64,000 nt of DNA. It comes from Begonia masoniana. Its lineage: Eukaryota > Streptophyta > Magnoliopsida > Cucurbitales > Begoniaceae. Each line of letters opens with the position of its first letter. Position 1 is the first letter of the stretch. Below the pieces are notes generated by a model. The model had not been told where the DNA came from and searched no databases. It saw only the letters and a list, made by a program, of their open reading frames with translations. Below are positions 42,646-54,735 of this stretch, one piece after another. The position numbers and the translations under genes are program-made. Where the stretch lies: contig CM039509.1 of NCBI GenBank assembly GCA_022432975.1, positions 25,017,432 through 25,081,431 of the forward strand, read 5' to 3'.

Positions 42646-45600
42646 TCAGTACCTGAATAACTCTGGATGTTGGTCTAACATGTCTTGCTGGCGCTCCCAT
42701 GTTGCTTCCTCTGTATTCTGATTGTGCCACAAGACTTTTACCAATGGTACCTCCTTGTTGCGTAATACCTTTACTGCAAAATCTAAAATCTTTACTGGCT
42801 TTTCTTCATAGGTAAGTGTAGGTTGAATTTCAATGCTTTGCTGTTCGACAACTTGAGCTGGATCCCGCACACACTTCTTTAACATAGAGACATGAAACAC
42901 GTTATGTATTCCTCCCATAAAGGCTGGTAGCTGTAACTGATAAGCTGTTTTCCCGATCTTCTTCAGAATTGGGAACGGTCCAATAAATCTAGGATTTAGT
43001 TTGCCCCTCTTTCCAAACCTCACAACTCCTTTGAATGGTGATATCTTAAGAAAAACTTCATCCTCTACTTCAAATTCCAGTTCTCTTCTCCTCTTGTCTG
43101 CATAGCTTTTTTGTCGGCTTTGAGCTGTCAAAATTCTCTGTCGGATGAGGGCAATCTTCTCCACTGTTTGCTGCACGATATCAGGACCTAGTAGTTGTGC
43201 TTCACCAACTTCATCCCAGTACAACGGTGATCTGCATTTTCGTCCATATAATGCCTCATACGGTGCCATTCCTATTGTCGCCTGAAAACTGTTGTTGTAG
43301 GAGAACTCTACCAATGGTAAATACTTACTCCAAGATCCTTGAAAATCTAATATGCACGCTCGGAGCATATCCTCTAAGGTCTGAATAGTTCTCTCGGATT
43401 GTCCATCTGTTTGAGGGTGAAAGGCTATGCTGAAGTTAAGTTGCGTTCCCATAGCCTTATGCAAACTTTTCCAAAACTTAGATGTAAATCTAGAGTCTCG
43501 ATCTGAAACTATAGTGCTTGGAACTCCATGTAATCTAATGATCTCTTGCACATACAACTCAGCAAGTTGATCCATCGAATATGTTATCTTTATCGGCAGA
43601 AAATGGGTGGATTTGGTCAAACGGTCAACTATTACCCAAATTGCATCATGTCCTTTTGTTGTTCTAGGCAATCCTGTAACAAAATCCATTGCCACTTGAT
43701 CCCACTTCCATTCCGGAACCGGTAGGGGTTGTAATGTTCCTGCAGGTCTTTGATGTTCAGCCTTAATCTGTTGGCAAACCAAACATGACTCCACATGCTT
43801 CGCCACACATCTTTTCATACCTGGCCACCAAAAATGCTGCTTGAGATCTCTGTACATCTTGGTACTTCCAGGGTGGACAGAGAACCTGGAAGAGTGTGCC
43901 TCAGAAAGAATTTCCTTTCTAAGTTCGGTATCAGCTGGAACAAACCATCTATTTCTAAACTTAAGGACCCCATCGGTAGAATGGTTAAAATCTGACTTGT
44001 CCGTAGAATCCATGTTTGACTTGTACTTGCTACACTCGTCATCAGTTATCTGAGCTTCCTTTATTTTCTCTAGAATGGTAGGCTTTAAAGTTATGGCTGA
44101 AAGTATGGCTGTCACATCAGTTACTGCTTCTAGATTAAACTTTTGGAATTCTGACTCTAGAGTTAATGGCATACTGAAATTCATAGGTGGGGTTGATGTT
44201 GTTACTCTACTCAAGGCATCTGCCACAACATTTGCCTTACTAGGGTGGTACTTAATCTCAAGGTCATAGTCTTTTACAAATTCCAACCATCTACGTTGCC
44301 TCATGTTTAGTTCCTTCTGTGTGAAAATGTACTTCAGGCTCTTATGGTCGGAAAATATTTCACAAGATTGTCCATACAAATAATGTCTCCAAATTTTAAG
44401 TGCAAATACCACAGCAGCTAATTCTAAGTCATGTGTAGGGTAATTCTTCTCATGAGTTTTCAACTGTCTGGAAGCATAGGCTATCACTTTTCCTTCTTGC
44501 ATCAAGACACAGCCAAGACCAATCTTGGATGCATCACAATAAATACTAAATTTACCATTCTCAGCAGGAAGGGTCAGGATTGGAGCATTGGTCAGTTTCT
44601 GTTTCAAGGCTTGGAAACTATGCTCACATTCATCGGTCCATAAGTACTTCACATTTTTCCTTGTTAACTTAGTAAGAGGTGTAGCAATCTTTGAAAATCC
44701 TTCAATGAACTTTCTATAATACCCTGCAAGTCCAAGAAAACTTCTAATATCAGTAGCATTCTTCGGTTGGGGCCATTCCTTAACTGCTTGAACCTTGGCT
44801 GGATCGACTGATATTCCATCTCCAGAGATCACATGACCCAGAAAGTGAACTCTATCCAACCAAAACTCACACTTGGAGAACTTAGCATAAAGCTGGTGCT
44901 GCCTAAGTACTCCTAACACCAAATTCAAGTGCCTAGCATGATCCTCCTTAGTTCTAGAATAGATCAGAATGTCGTCTATGAATACAATAACAAACTTGTC
45001 CAAATACTCGTGAAACACCCTATTCATAAGGTCCATGAATGCTGCTGGTGCATTTGTCAAACCAAAAGACATAACCAAAAACTCATAATGCCCATACCTT
45101 GTGCGAAAGGCAGTCTTTGGGATATCTTCAGATTTAACCTTCAACTGATAATAACCAGACCTTAAGTCAATCTTAGAGAAAACTCTTGCACCATTGAGCT
45201 GGTGAAATAAATCATCAATCCTAGGCAGGGGATACTTGTTTTTGATGGTCAGCTTGTTTAATTCTCTATAGTCTATGCACATACGCATCGATCCATCTTT
45301 CTTCTTGACAAAGAGGACAGGTGCACCCCACGGTGAGAAGCTAGGGCGTATGAATCCCTTCTCCAACAAGTCCTCCAACTGTTTCTTTAACTCCTTAAGT
45401 TCTGTTGGTGCTAGTCTATATGGATTTTTAGACACAGGTTCTGCTCCAGGGTAGAAATCTACAACAAACTCAATTTCTCTATCCGGTGGCAAACCGGGAA
45501 GGTCATCCAGAAACACTTCTGGGAAGTCTTGGACAGCAAGGATATTTTGAGGAATTGCCTTACCTACAAGTTGTGTATCTAGAACACATGCCAAGAAGCA

Positions 45601-47172
45601 CAAGTACTCCTTGCATGGTGAAGGTCTAAAATTTAAAGAAGTCATAACAGACATTTCCTTACTCTTCTCTGAAGCTTGGAAGGTATGTTTCAAACCACCA
45701 GGGGGTTGGAAACTAACTATCCCAGTCCTACAATCAATTATGGCGTGGTGTTTAAACAACCAATCCATTCCTAAGATTACATCAAATCCCATTATATCCA
45801 TAACAATTAAATCAGCAGATAGATTTTTGTCCCCTACTAATACCATGCAATCATGCAACACTTGGTTGGAATGTAAATGTTCACCAGAGGGTAAAGCAAC
45901 ATTGAATACATGCCTAGAAGGTGTGGATTGTACTTCTAATTTATCAGCAAAAGCAGACACAACAAAAGAATGGGTTGCTCCTGAATCTAGCAAGGTAAAA
46001 GCAGGCATAGAATTAACCAATATAGTACCTGACACAACAGCGGGCTGGTCCTCTTCGCCCGACTCCATCATGGAAAATATTCTCGGTTTTATCTTAGCAG
46101 GGCCACTCTTCAACGTTGGGCAGTCTCTGATGACGTGGCCAGTCTTATTACAGTTGAAACATCGAAGGACCCTGGGCTTCAGGCAATCCTTAAACGAATG
46201 CCCAAACTCCTCACAGTTATAACACTTACCAGTCCCAAACTTACACTCGCCCGGGTGGCTCTTCATACATTTCACGCACTGAGGAAACTTCTTGGTGTCC
46301 GGTACCTTCTTTCCAGAACCTTGGCCACTCTGACCATCAGCGGGTCTCTTTATTCCCCTCTGTTGGTGGGGCTGGAAGAACTTTCGCGGGGCTTCCTTTG
46401 GTCCAGCACACTTCATTTCAGCTTCTTCTGCCTCCAATGCAGTAGACACTACTTCGCTGAATGACAAGCCTTTAATGCCTGAGTACTTCACTCCTCTGTA
46501 AATCTCTGGCTTTAGACCTTGCAGGTATTGAAACACTTTATCCTCATTTCTATGAACGAGGTATCCAGCAAACCTTGACAGAGACTCGAATTGCCTATTG
46601 TACTCTGCCACAGACCCAGTCTGCTTCAAGCTCAAAAACTCAGCCTTCTTTGCGTTCTGGACAGTGGTGCTAAAATATTTCTCATAGAAGACTTCCTTGA
46701 ATTGCGACCAGGACATGGTTGCAATATCGGTGGTGATCTCCAGCGACTCCCACCAAAGTTGTGCATCCCCTGCTAGATGAAACGTTGCCAAAATGACTTT
46801 CTCCCCTTCTCCAACATTGGCACACCTGAACATGCTCTCTATCTTTCGAAGCCATTCCTCAGCAACAATCGGGTTAGATGACTTTCCATCAAATGTGGGC
46901 GGTTGCAGCCTACGAAATCTATCCCCTGAATGCTCATTGACGTGACCTGAATTGGCACTTCCTTGTGTTTCCCGACTCAATAACACACCTAACTGGTCAG
47001 ATTGCTGTCGCACAATATCTGTCTGCTGACGCATCAACTCCGTCAGCTGTCTAATTACACTTGAATCTTCTTCATTCCTCAAGTTTGGCATCTCCCTAGG
47101 TACTCTTGGTCTCCCTGGTCGTCTAGCCATTTGTCTAAGGTTCTGCACAAAGTTATCTACACTCATAAACAT
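42646..47172 (-). CDS. gag-pol: Tekay/Del-like gag-pol-chromodomain polyprotein, intact
   Basis: 1508 residues without a stop. Gag domain at about 90-240 ([39 protein letters not shown]). Two CCHC knuckles at about 314-327 ([14 protein letters not shown]) and 338-351 ([14 protein letters not shown]), preceded by [12 protein letters not shown]. Protease [10 protein letters not shown] near 394. [22 protein letters not shown], active site FIDDIL near 732. RNase [11 protein letters not shown] near 875, [14 protein letters not shown]. Integrase zinc region near 1100-1145; DDE core with MDFVTGLP near 1160, VSDRDSRF near 1222 and DGQSERTIQ near 1257. C-terminal chromodomain-like module ([26 protein letters not shown]), known in chromoviruses to bias integration into heterochromatin. 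All catalytic residues I can check are present, so it could support transposition. Confidence 0.95.
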   Translation of the reverse strand: MFMSVDNFVQNLRQMARRPGRPRVPREMPNLRNEEDSSVIRQLTELMRQQTDIVRQQSDQLGVLLSRETQGSANSGHVNEHSGDRFRRLQPPTFDGKSSNPIVAEEWLRKIESMFRCANVGEGEKVILATFHLAGDAQLWWESLEITTDIATMSWSQFKEVFYEKYFSTTVQNAKKAEFLSLKQTGSVAEYNRQFESLSRFAGYLVHRNEDKVFQYLQGLKPEIYRGVKYSGIKGLSFSEVVSTALEAEEAEMKCAGPKEAPRKFFQPHQQRGIKRPADGQSGQGSGKKVPDTKKFPQCVKCMKSHPGECKFGTGKCYNCEEFGHSFKDCLKPRVLRCFNCNKTGHVIRDCPTLKSGPAKIKPRIFSMMESGEEDQPAVVSGTILVNSMPAFTLLDSGATHSFVVSAFADKLEVQSTPSRHVFNVALPSGEHLHSNQVLHDCMVLVGDKNLSADLIVMDIMGFDVILGMDWLFKHHAIIDCRTGIVSFQPPGGLKHTFQASEKSKEMSVMTSLNFRPSPCKEYLCFLACVLDTQLVGKAIPQNILAVQDFPEVFLDDLPGLPPDREIEFVVDFYPGAEPVSKNPYRLAPTELKELKKQLEDLLEKGFIRPSFSPWGAPVLFVKKKDGSMRMCIDYRELNKLTIKNKYPLPRIDDLFHQLNGARVFSKIDLRSGYYQLKVKSEDIPKTAFRTRYGHYEFLVMSFGLTNAPAAFMDLMNRVFHEYLDKFVIVFIDDILIYSRTKEDHARHLNLVLGVLRQHQLYAKFSKCEFWLDRVHFLGHVISGDGISVDPAKVQAVKEWPQPKNATDIRSFLGLAGYYRKFIEGFSKIATPLTKLTRKNVKYLWTDECEHSFQALKQKLTNAPILTLPAENGKFSIYCDASKIGLGCVLMQEGKVIAYASRQLKTHEKNYPTHDLELAAVVFALKIWRHYLYGQSCEIFSDHKSLKYIFTQKELNMRQRRWLEFVKDYDLEIKYHPSKANVVADALSRVTTSTPPMNFSMPLTLESEFQKFNLEAVTDVTAILSAITLKPTILEKIKEAQITDDECSKYKSNMDSTDKSDFNHSTDGVLKFRNRWFVPADTELRKEILSEAHSSRFSVHPGSTKMYRDLKQHFWWPGMKRCVAKHVESCLVCQQIKAEHQRPAGTLQPLPVPEWKWDQVAMDFVTGLPRTTKGHDAIWVIVDRLTKSTHFLPIKITYSMDQLAELYVQEIIRLHGVPSTIVSDRDSRFTSKFWKSLHKAMGTQLNFSIAFHPQTDGQSERTIQTLEDMLRACILDFQGSWSKYLPLVEFSYNNSFQATIGMAPYEALYGRKCRSPLYWDEVGEAQLLGPDIVQQTVEKIALIRQRILTAQSRQKSYADKRRRELEFEVEDEVFLKISPFKGVVRFGKRGKLNPRFIGPFPILKKIGKTAYQLQLPAFMGGIHNVFHVSMLKKCVRDPAQVVEQQSIEIQPTLTYEEKPVKILDFAVKVLRNKEVPLVKVLWHNQNTEEATWERQQDMLDQHPELFRY

Positions 47173-47270
47173 CTTATAACTGAAGCTAACATAAACACTT
47201 ACAGTTGTTGGAGTACTTTCATGCGACGGTTGGCACTGATGAGTAATCTTTTGAACGGTTTAGCTGAATG

Positions 47271-47282
47271 TCTCTGATACCA
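47271..47282 (-). other. Primer binding site, tRNA-Met type (Tekay-like)
   Basis: Minus strand TGGTATCAGAGA three bases after the 5' LTR, one base different at the last position from the common TGGTATCAGAGC. Confidence 0.8.
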
Positions 47283-47285
47283 TAC

Positions 47286-49541
47286 TGTAACGCCCCGAGT
47301 TATCTGAACCCGGTTCGCTACTCATTACTTAACCATGACTAAGAAATTTCAAATAAATTTAAAACTTCATTCGACATACAAAATTTGACGTTTACTAAAC
47401 GTTCAAAACATTTGAAAACTTTGCAGCGGAAAAATTATTTAAAACTACAATGGGGTTAAACTAGCGGTGAAAATATAGTTGGAAAGATTAATGGAAATAT
47501 TTCAAGTGTCCGGTCAAAAGAATTAAGGTTTTAAGTGATGGACTACTCAAGGAATTACAAAAGTCAAATTCATCTGCCGACGACAAAGTCAACAGAAGAA
47601 GCAGAAGTAGAAAACCAAAGGCTTCTGCCGATGACGTCTACACGACTTCACCCACAACTTCATCTGCCAATGAAGTCGTGAGAACTTCATACACCACTTC
47701 ATCTGCCAATGAAGTCAACATAACTTCATCTGCCGATGAAGTCAGCGCAATTTCATCTCTCAATAGATAAACACACGACATCTTCCGATAACAACAATAT
47801 GACTCCTTCCGATAGAATTAAAACATACACTACATCTTCCGATTCACTAAAAGACAAACAGATTACTCTACATCTTCCGATTCGCTAAACGACAAAACCC
47901 CTTAACTCTCTCAGACTACACCTGCCGATCACTACTCGACGACTTAATACTCTACACCTTCCGATCGAATAGACTACATTTGCCGACACGTGCTTCTCAC
48001 ATGACTCCTTAAGGCATTTGCCGATAGACTTTCATCTTCCGACAGACTGACACACCACATCTACCGATAGACTTCCTTCTTCCGATAGACATCAACACGA
48101 TTTCCTTCCATAGAACGCAATAAACCTCTACACATATCCACTGATACAAAAATTATTCAATTCCTACCAATGGACTAAACAACCTGTCTATAACCCGAGA
48201 AAGTTTCGACTATCTAACAGACTTAAAACATTTTACCAAAAATCCATTCATAACACTCCAAGTCATTGTATTGATCAAATTCAGTAAAAACATGAAAATC
48301 AGAAATTCTCGAAAACAAAGTCAAATAGCTGTAATCTCATTTACTAAAAACTTCATATACTCGATTAAATCATTATCCACTAAACCTCCACATCTGTAGA
48401 CAACATGCTAAACCGCCCCATCAGTTACCATGCCGAAGCCTGAATGCTATCCTCCAACGTCCACTATTCCTCAACACGATCAGGAGACACACCTGCTAAC
48501 ACTTCTTCACCTACATCACAAAACTCATCTATTAGCCTAATGCTAAGTAAGTAAAGCAGTATATGAATGAAGTAAAATGCTGAACTTATACTCCTAAATA
48601 TGCAGTTTCTATTTTTCTCATCTCAGTGGCATACGCATTCGTTCATAACATGATCTAATCCCATGGTTCCCTTGGGAGTGGGATCAATTCTCCCAATGTC
48701 TACATCCTCCTACTTAATTAAGGGGCAGATGAATTCCCTTAACACTTGATCTGATCCCATGGTTCCCTTGGGAGTGGGATCAATTCTCCCAATGTCTAAA
48801 TCCCTTCATAAGTTAAGGGGTGGATTAGTTCCCTTAATAGCTTGTCTGTCGCATACAGTTCATACCTTACCATTCCTTACATGAAATTCATTTTCGTAAC
48901 TTTTAACAAAACATGATGCATGGACAATAGAAACATTCAAGCATACATAAACCTACTGTTTTGTGATGTAGGCCCGAAGGCACAAGCAATACTTTACTTA
49001 CCTGGCTCCTGGAAATCTGTCTGGTTGCTAGCTACTTCGGAGGTCTGTTCACCTAAGTTCATACAGAATATAAATCAAGGCTTCACTAAACCTTTCAAAA
49101 TATCAAACAGCGGTTCGAGAAATCTAGTTAGAAACTCTACTACCCGAGCATTCCTACTTATCGCTAAAACCCGAATCTACACTCAATCTCAGCATCCTCA
49201 AAATCCTCACATTGCAATCCTCCAGGCATTTCACCACTATACCACAAGAGAAATAAGGAAAAGAAACTTACCTAAGTCGAAGGAGAACCGAGCGAGGAGA
49301 ATCGCCTAGAGAGCTCGGCTGCTTGAGCTGAAAGTTTCCGAAGAGAAGAGTATGAGAAGGGGGGTGGCGGCTACAGTGCAATAAACCCAACCCTTATCCT
49401 TAAATACGTTACCCAACTTTTGAACATTGTAAATTACTCTAATACCCTTAACAAGTTGTTCAATAACCTTATTTAATTCATTACCTAGTCAAGTGTATTA
49501 CTTTATAATAAAAGGCTGGTTCGATAGAACCAGGTACTACA
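47286..49541 (-). repeat. Tekay-like element 5' LTR
   Basis: 2256 bp, TGTAACGCC...GGTACTACA on the plus strand. It carries the unexpanded 39-bp region, the same word cluster, the 96-bp duplication, a TATTTAAGG-like TATA near 49395-49410 on the minus strand, and the intron signals (48511-49001). Confidence 0.93.
48511..49001 (-). other. Candidate GT-AG intron in Tekay-like 5' LTR
   Basis: Identical architecture and length (491 nt) to the 3' LTR copy. Being in the 5' LTR, this is the one that would be transcribed from the element's own promoter. Confidence 0.45.
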
Positions 49542-49546
49542 ATCAA

Positions 49547-50294
49547 TCCCTCCCGAGTAGTGACAAACTTATCCAACTAACGGGTTATTACCTCCTGGTC
49601 TCTAATCCTAGAAATTAATTGAATACATTACGAACGAGAAATCAAATTACCACATGAACGCCTTAGCTATCCCTAGTTTAAGTTCCTTTTCATGGCGAAC
49701 TATCCATTGCATAATTATTCTTCACCTCTCGATCTCAAAAAAATCATATAAACTTGCTAATGTTGATAAGACAATCGCAAGCAATAAGAACAGTAATAAT
49801 TCACTCAGCACATAATTGAAATAAAACATCAATAAATTGAATTAATGAAAATACAAAACAATCATAATTCGACTACATCTTAGTTCTAGACAAGAAAATT
49901 AGTTCATGTTGGAATAAAAAACAGAATAAAAGTGATGAGATTCATAGTGAGAAGAAAAAGGAAAGAGAAAACTATGCTTTTGAATTTGAAATATTGACGA
50001 AAGCAATCTCCTCCTTATTTTTGCTCTAAACTCCTCTACGTTCCTCCCTTCCTTCTTTTGTTTTTGGCCTCCTCATTCCTTTATAACCTAATTTTGGAGT
50101 AAAATTTAGGGTCCATCTGATCAACAACTATGATTTTTGGATTAAAATCACCCAAATCGTATCTTTTTAAACGCAGCAGCCGATTGATCCCCTTGTGTAG
50201 GCGATCAGTCTCCTCAAATAGGAGATTATTCTCCTCTAATGTGGAGATCAATCAGCACCCTCTCACAAACAAGGTGTAAAATACACATTTATCA
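49547..50294 (-). repeat. Athila-type solo LTR, second part
   Basis: Resumes after the duplicated ATCAA and runs to ...TACACATTTATCA, followed by duplication CCTAT. 50180-50265 contains GGCGATCAGTCTCC and paired GGAGATTATTCTCC-type inverted words. No ORF. Confidence 0.83.
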
Positions 50295-51448
50295 CCTATT
50301 GAAGGATTTTTTTGGCAAATTTATTGTGGTCTATTTTGAAGACATCTTGATATATAGCGCCAATTCGGATACACATTTAACTTATCTCCAAAAATTATTT
50401 GAGACTTTAAGGTAAGCTAAACTCTATGGCAATCTAAAAGAAAGGTTCTTTTGTATAAGAAAAACTACAATTTCTTGATTTTATACTATCAAGTTGTGGC
50501 ATTGAAATGGATGAAACCAAAGTTATAGCAATCAAGGAGTGGCCTATTCCAATAAATATTTCAGAGGTGAGAAGTTTTAATTGATTAGCATTATTCTACC
50601 AGAGAGTTATCAATAATTTTAGCACCATTGTGGCGCCAATCACCGATTGTACCAAGAAAGAAAGAGATTTTAATTGTAACAAAGCATGTCCAATTATTTA
50701 TGAAACTATCAGGAAGCAATTATGCAATTCTCTAATACTAGCTCTCCTTGATTTTAATAAAGTCTTTAAAGTGTAATGTGATGCTTTGGGCTGGGAATCG
50801 GAGCCATTCTTGTGCAAAGTGGGAGACTAATTGTCTATTTCAATGAAAAATTGAAGGGGACGTCATTAAACTATTCAACCTATTATAAAGAGTTTTATGT
50901 CATGATAAGGGCCTTAGAGTATGGCAACACTACTTACTCTCCCATACAATTCATCTTTCATACAAACCAGCAATCTTTGAATCACATAAAAAATCAAGAC
51001 AAGCTTAATAGAAGGCATGCCAAGTAGGTGGAGTTCCTAGAACGCTACCCTTATATGATCAGGTAAAAAAAGGGAGAGTCACAATTTTTTGTGATGTGAA
51101 TCAAGGTGCAACCAACTTCAATCCCAAAGTTAAGGATCCATGTCAAGATATTAGAGGCCTAATGACAAGATCAAGAACCAAGAAAATGCATGAAGCCTTA
51201 AATGGATTGATTTTAGAAATTCAAGAGAAAGATTCTTTTTAACACAAGCTGAAATTAATAAATTTGTTAAGTATTGAAGAGGATGCTTGGGAGGAAAGAA
51301 GGCCGAAGATACTTGAAAACTACCTAAAGATTTAGTGGCAAGAGGGATGGAAGCACAACAACAAAACATGCACATGAAAAATCCATGTAGAATTTCTTTT
51401 TCTCTATCAAATTTGGCAAGCACTTATTTCCAAATTTTTAAAGAAAGG
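50295..51448 (+). pseudogene. Gypsy relic D, part 2: RT end, RNase H and pol tail with integrase deleted
   Basis: Continues DFFGKFIVVYFEDILIYS (RT active site region, YFED for the usual YFDD) near 50330. Then RNase H fragments: SGRLIVYFNEKLKGTSLNYST and HTNQQSLNHIKNQDKLNRRHAK at about 50812-51027. Directly after YPYMIR near 51060 the sequence passes to the C-terminal pol tail (IRGLMTRSRTKKMHEALNGL, near 51145-51205), so all of integrase has been deleted. A purine run AAAGAAAGG at about 51440-51448 abuts the following LTR and is the likely polypurine tract. Confidence 0.82.
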
Positions 51449-51928
51449 TGGACCACGAATTTAGAAAGGAGAGCCACGAAATTCATTAAGCAAATTGGTT
51501 AAAGTTTCCTTTTATTATGTAGTCAAAGTTTCTTTTTATTAATTTGTTAAGTTTCCATAATCTTTAGATGTTTCTTAATTACTTTCTTATTACATTAGGA
51601 TATTTTGTAGCCTATTGAAAGACATAAACCTTGCATCTTTAAAAGAAGCAATATACACGATTTCGAGTTAGTCTTTGTGAGAATTTTCACTTTGGTTCTT
51701 TGTGAAGAACTAGATCTTATTCAAGTCAAAACTTGAAAGATCAATTTGATAACTTTGGTTCTAACCACAAGTTCGATTACGGGTCAAGCTCCTTGTTTGA
51801 TAACTTTGGTTCCGTCGGAAAGGTTCGATTAGGGTCAAATTCCTTATATTTGATTTAAAAGGCGTTCCTAAGTTTCTATTATGCGTTGTTGAAGGGTCTC
51901 TGATTTCATATACCCGTGGTTCTCATCA
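51449..51928 (+). repeat. LTR shared by relics D and E
   Basis: About 480 bp, inferred from the purine tract before TGGACCACG and the primer site after ...TTCTCATCA. It serves as 3' LTR of the pol-bearing relic D on its left and 5' LTR of the gag-bearing relic E on its right. No target duplication expected or seen. Confidence 0.65.
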
Positions 51929-51930
51929 TT

Positions 51931-51942
51931 TGGTATTAGAGC
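51931..51942 (+). other. Primer binding site of relic E
   Basis: TGGTATTAGAGC two bases after the LTR end. tRNA-Met type with one change from TGGTATCAGAGC. Confidence 0.75.
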
Positions 51943-52756
51943 TTTGGCTCCTAGATTCAAGTGTCTATCTTTATTTTTTTTTCTTCTAGAGTTTCTTCCT
52001 TTGAAAATTCAAAAAAAAAATCCAAAAATTCAAAATAAAAAATAAAAAATTCAAAAAAAAAATCGTTGAATCAACGATTCTTTGCTTATCAAGTTTTCTT
52101 CTTTTAAAAAAAACATCCCAATATTTGGAATACCAATATCTCGAGTATCAATTTCTTCTTCTTCATTATAAGCATCAATATTTGCTTTTGGGTGTGGTTA
52201 TTCAAATCTTTCTCTTTGATTATCTCAATTATTCCAAGTTATTAATTCTACTTTCTTGGAGACTTCAACGGTCTTGATTAATCGTATTTTCTCTTACAAT
52301 ATTTGAGCATTAATTCATTATTATGTGAGATATCAAAGTTTTTTTTTTTCCTTTCGTGAAAAGTTTCCCTTCATAAAATGTTTTATTTCTTAAAAAGTTT
52401 CCTTTCGTGAAGAGTTTTCTTTCATAAAAAGTTTCATTTCTTGAAAAGTTTCATTTCGTAAAAAGTTTCCTTTCGTGAAAAGTTTCATTTCTTAAAAAAA
52501 TTTCCTTTCTTGAAAAGTTTTTTTTTTTGAAAAGTTTCTTTTCGTAAATAGTTTCATTTATTGAAAACCTTCCTTTCTTGAAGTCCTATATCCTATTCTA
52601 AATTAGAATTTTGAGTTAAAATGTTAGATCTTACTTATTTTTGCTTGTTGAATTTTTTCTATTGATTAAGTTTTTACATAAAGAGCTTAAAGAGAAAATT
52701 TAGAGGTAAAAGACAAGAGGGTGAGACTATCATTTAAAAGTCTTATTTAAGGCAAC
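51943..52756 (+). other. Leader of relic E with degenerate 17-bp units
   Basis: Very AT-rich, no ORF. 52335-52570 holds scattered, diverged versions of the 17-bp word (aaaagtttcctttcgtg and similar), the apparent seed of the array that follows. Confidence 0.6.
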
Positions 52757-53757
52757 ATTCTTGAAAAGTTTCATTTCTTGAAAAGTTTCATTTCTTGAAA
52801 AGTTTCATTTCTTGAAAAGTTTTTTTTTTTTTTTTTTTTTTTCCTTTCGTGAAAAGTTTCATTTCTTGAAAAGTTTCATTTCTTGAAAAGTTTCATTTCT
52901 TGAAAAGTTTCATTTCTTGAAAAGTTTCATTTCTTGAAAAGTTTCATTTCTTGAAAAGTTTCATTTCTTGAAAAGTTTCATTTCTTGAAAAGTTTCATTT
53001 CTTGAAAAGTTTCATTTCTTGAAAAGTTTCATTTCTTGAAAAGTTTCATTTCTTGAAAAGTTTCATTTCTTGAAAAGTTTCATTTCTTGAAAAGTTTCAT
53101 TTCTTGAAAAGTTTCATTTCTTGAAAAGTTTCATTTCTTGAAAAGTTTCATTTCTTGAAAAGTTTCATTTCTTGAAAAGTTTCATTTCTTGAAAAGTTTC
53201 ATTTCTTGAAAAGTTTCATTTCTTGAAAAGTTTCATTTCTTGAAAAGTTTCATTTCTTGAAAAGTTTCATTTCTTGAAAAGTTTCATTTCTTGAAAAGTT
53301 TCATTTCTTGAAAAGTTTCATTTCTTGAAAAGTTTCATTTCTTGAAAAGTTTCATTTCTTGAAAAGTTTCATTTCTTGAAAAGTTTCATTTCTTGAAAAG
53401 TTTCATTTCTTGAAAAGTTTCATTTCTTGAAAAGTTTCATTTCTTGAAAAGTTTCATTTCTTGAAAAGTTTCATTTCTTGAAAAGTTTCATTTCTTGAAA
53501 AGTTTCATTTCTTGAAAAGTTTCATTTCTTGAAAAGTTTCATTTCTTGAAAAGTTTCATTTCTTGAAAAGTTTCATTTCTTGAAAAGTTTCATTTCTTGA
53601 AAAGTTTCATTTCTTGAAAAGTTTCATTTCTTGAAAAGTTTCATTTCTTGAAAAGTTTCATTTCTTGAAAAGTTTCATTTCTTGAAAAGTTTCATTTCTT
53701 GAAAAGTTTCATTTCTTGAAAAGTTTCATTTCTTGAAAAGTTTCATTTCTTGAAAAG
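52757..53757 (+). repeat. 17-bp minisatellite in relic E leader
   Basis: Unit TTTCATTTCTTGAAAAG. Positions 52857-53757 are exactly 53 units, apparently identical. A few more units lie left of a T run at about 52820-52842. Each unit contains TTCTTGAA, the two-box core of a heat-shock element. The length is not a multiple of three, so no long frame arises. Confidence 0.93.
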
Positions 53758-54293
53758 TTTACATAAGCCATCAAAGTTGAGAGGTAATTGAAACCAATCA
53801 AAGATCGGATCAACCCCAAACTCTTCATGGAAATCTAATTGGAGAAGTGATAAGACTAATTCAAAATCGAAAGATGAGTTCAAAGGGAAAACCACAATAT
53901 CAAATACCACCCCAATAAAAGGTAAAATTGTGACTTCCACTCCTATTAAGTCTCGAGAGATTAAATGTTTTAGATGTTAAGGTTTTGGCCATATTACTTC
54001 TAATTGTTCGAATAAAAGAGCTATGATTATTATAGATAATGGTGATATAGCAAGTGTAAGTTCAAATAATGATGAAATGACACCATTAGAGGATTGTAGC
54101 GACGTGGATATAGAGGAACCCATGAGGGGAGAGTTATTGATCACTAGACATATACTCAACGTTCAAGCCGATGAGGATGGAGATAAAGTGCAAAGAGAAA
54201 ACATATTTCACACTAGATTCCATGTGAATAATAAGGTATGTAGTTTAATAATTGATAGTGGGAGTTGTGCCAATGTTGCTAACACTTTATTAG
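53758..54293 (+). pseudogene. Gypsy relic E, part 1: gag zinc knuckle and protease
   Basis: The N-terminal gag domain is missing or replaced by the array. Remaining: linker with FKGKTTISNTTP, knuckle CFRC-GFGHITSNC with a stop (TAA) inside near 53980, acidic linker, and protease start RENIFHTRFHVNNKVCSLIIDSGSCANVAN near 54195-54285. The frame breaks at solo LTR gamma; joining to 56964 restores LLVEKLSLQTI-like sequence. Confidence 0.85.
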
Positions 54294-54519
54294 TGTCACG
54301 ACCCTAATTTGTACCCGTACTATTCCTTTATTTGTTTTTTTTTTTAAAACTTAAAACTTTTAACTTTAACTGTACCTAAGGTGAAATCTCAATCGAAATC
54401 GAAATCTGAATTCATTTAGTAAATCATTTGAAACAATCACTAAAACAGTTAAAACTTAAAAACAAATAAAACATTAAAACTATTAAATAATTAAAATTCT
54501 TTTTTTTTTTTTAAATATA

Positions 54520-54735
54520 TGACGACCAGTCGCCCATAAGAGGGGCGACTGCAACAGGCGAGCAGTAGCCTGTTGCAAGTCACCCTGTGGCAACTGATCG
54601 CCACAATTGTGGCGATCAGTCGCCACTCTCTCTGGACTCCTCCAGAGAGCTGCGACCAAAAAGGGGCGATTGCCCGCCTCCCAGAGGCGAGCAATCGCCA
54701 GGTTCTCTGGAATTCCTCCAGAGAACCGAGCTCCA
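54520..54735. repeat. Inverted GGCGAYCAGTCGCC word cluster
   Basis: Nested inverted repeats: CGACCAGTCGCCC/GGGGCGACTG, GGCGATCAGTCGCC, CTCTCTGGA/TCCAGAGAG and AGGCGAGCAATCGCC. Overlapping short frames on both strands result from this symmetry. Confidence 0.75.

Larger units (their letters stand above)
39434..49541 (-). mobile_element. Tekay/Del-like Ty3/Gypsy chromovirus, complete
   Basis: 10108 bp, minus orientation, target duplication ATCAA at 39429-39433 and 49542-49546. 5' LTR 47286-49541, primer site 47271-47282, one open gag-pol frame 42646-47172, purine tract TTTATGGAGGGTAGA at about 42613-42627 and 3' LTR 39434-42610. The sequence GAATTTTGAGGACAAAATTC around the pol stop matches the conserved end-of-pol motif of this lineage. 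The 3' LTR is 921 bp longer because of a 39-bp array; elsewhere the LTRs are nearly identical. Likely recent and coding-competent. Confidence 0.94.
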
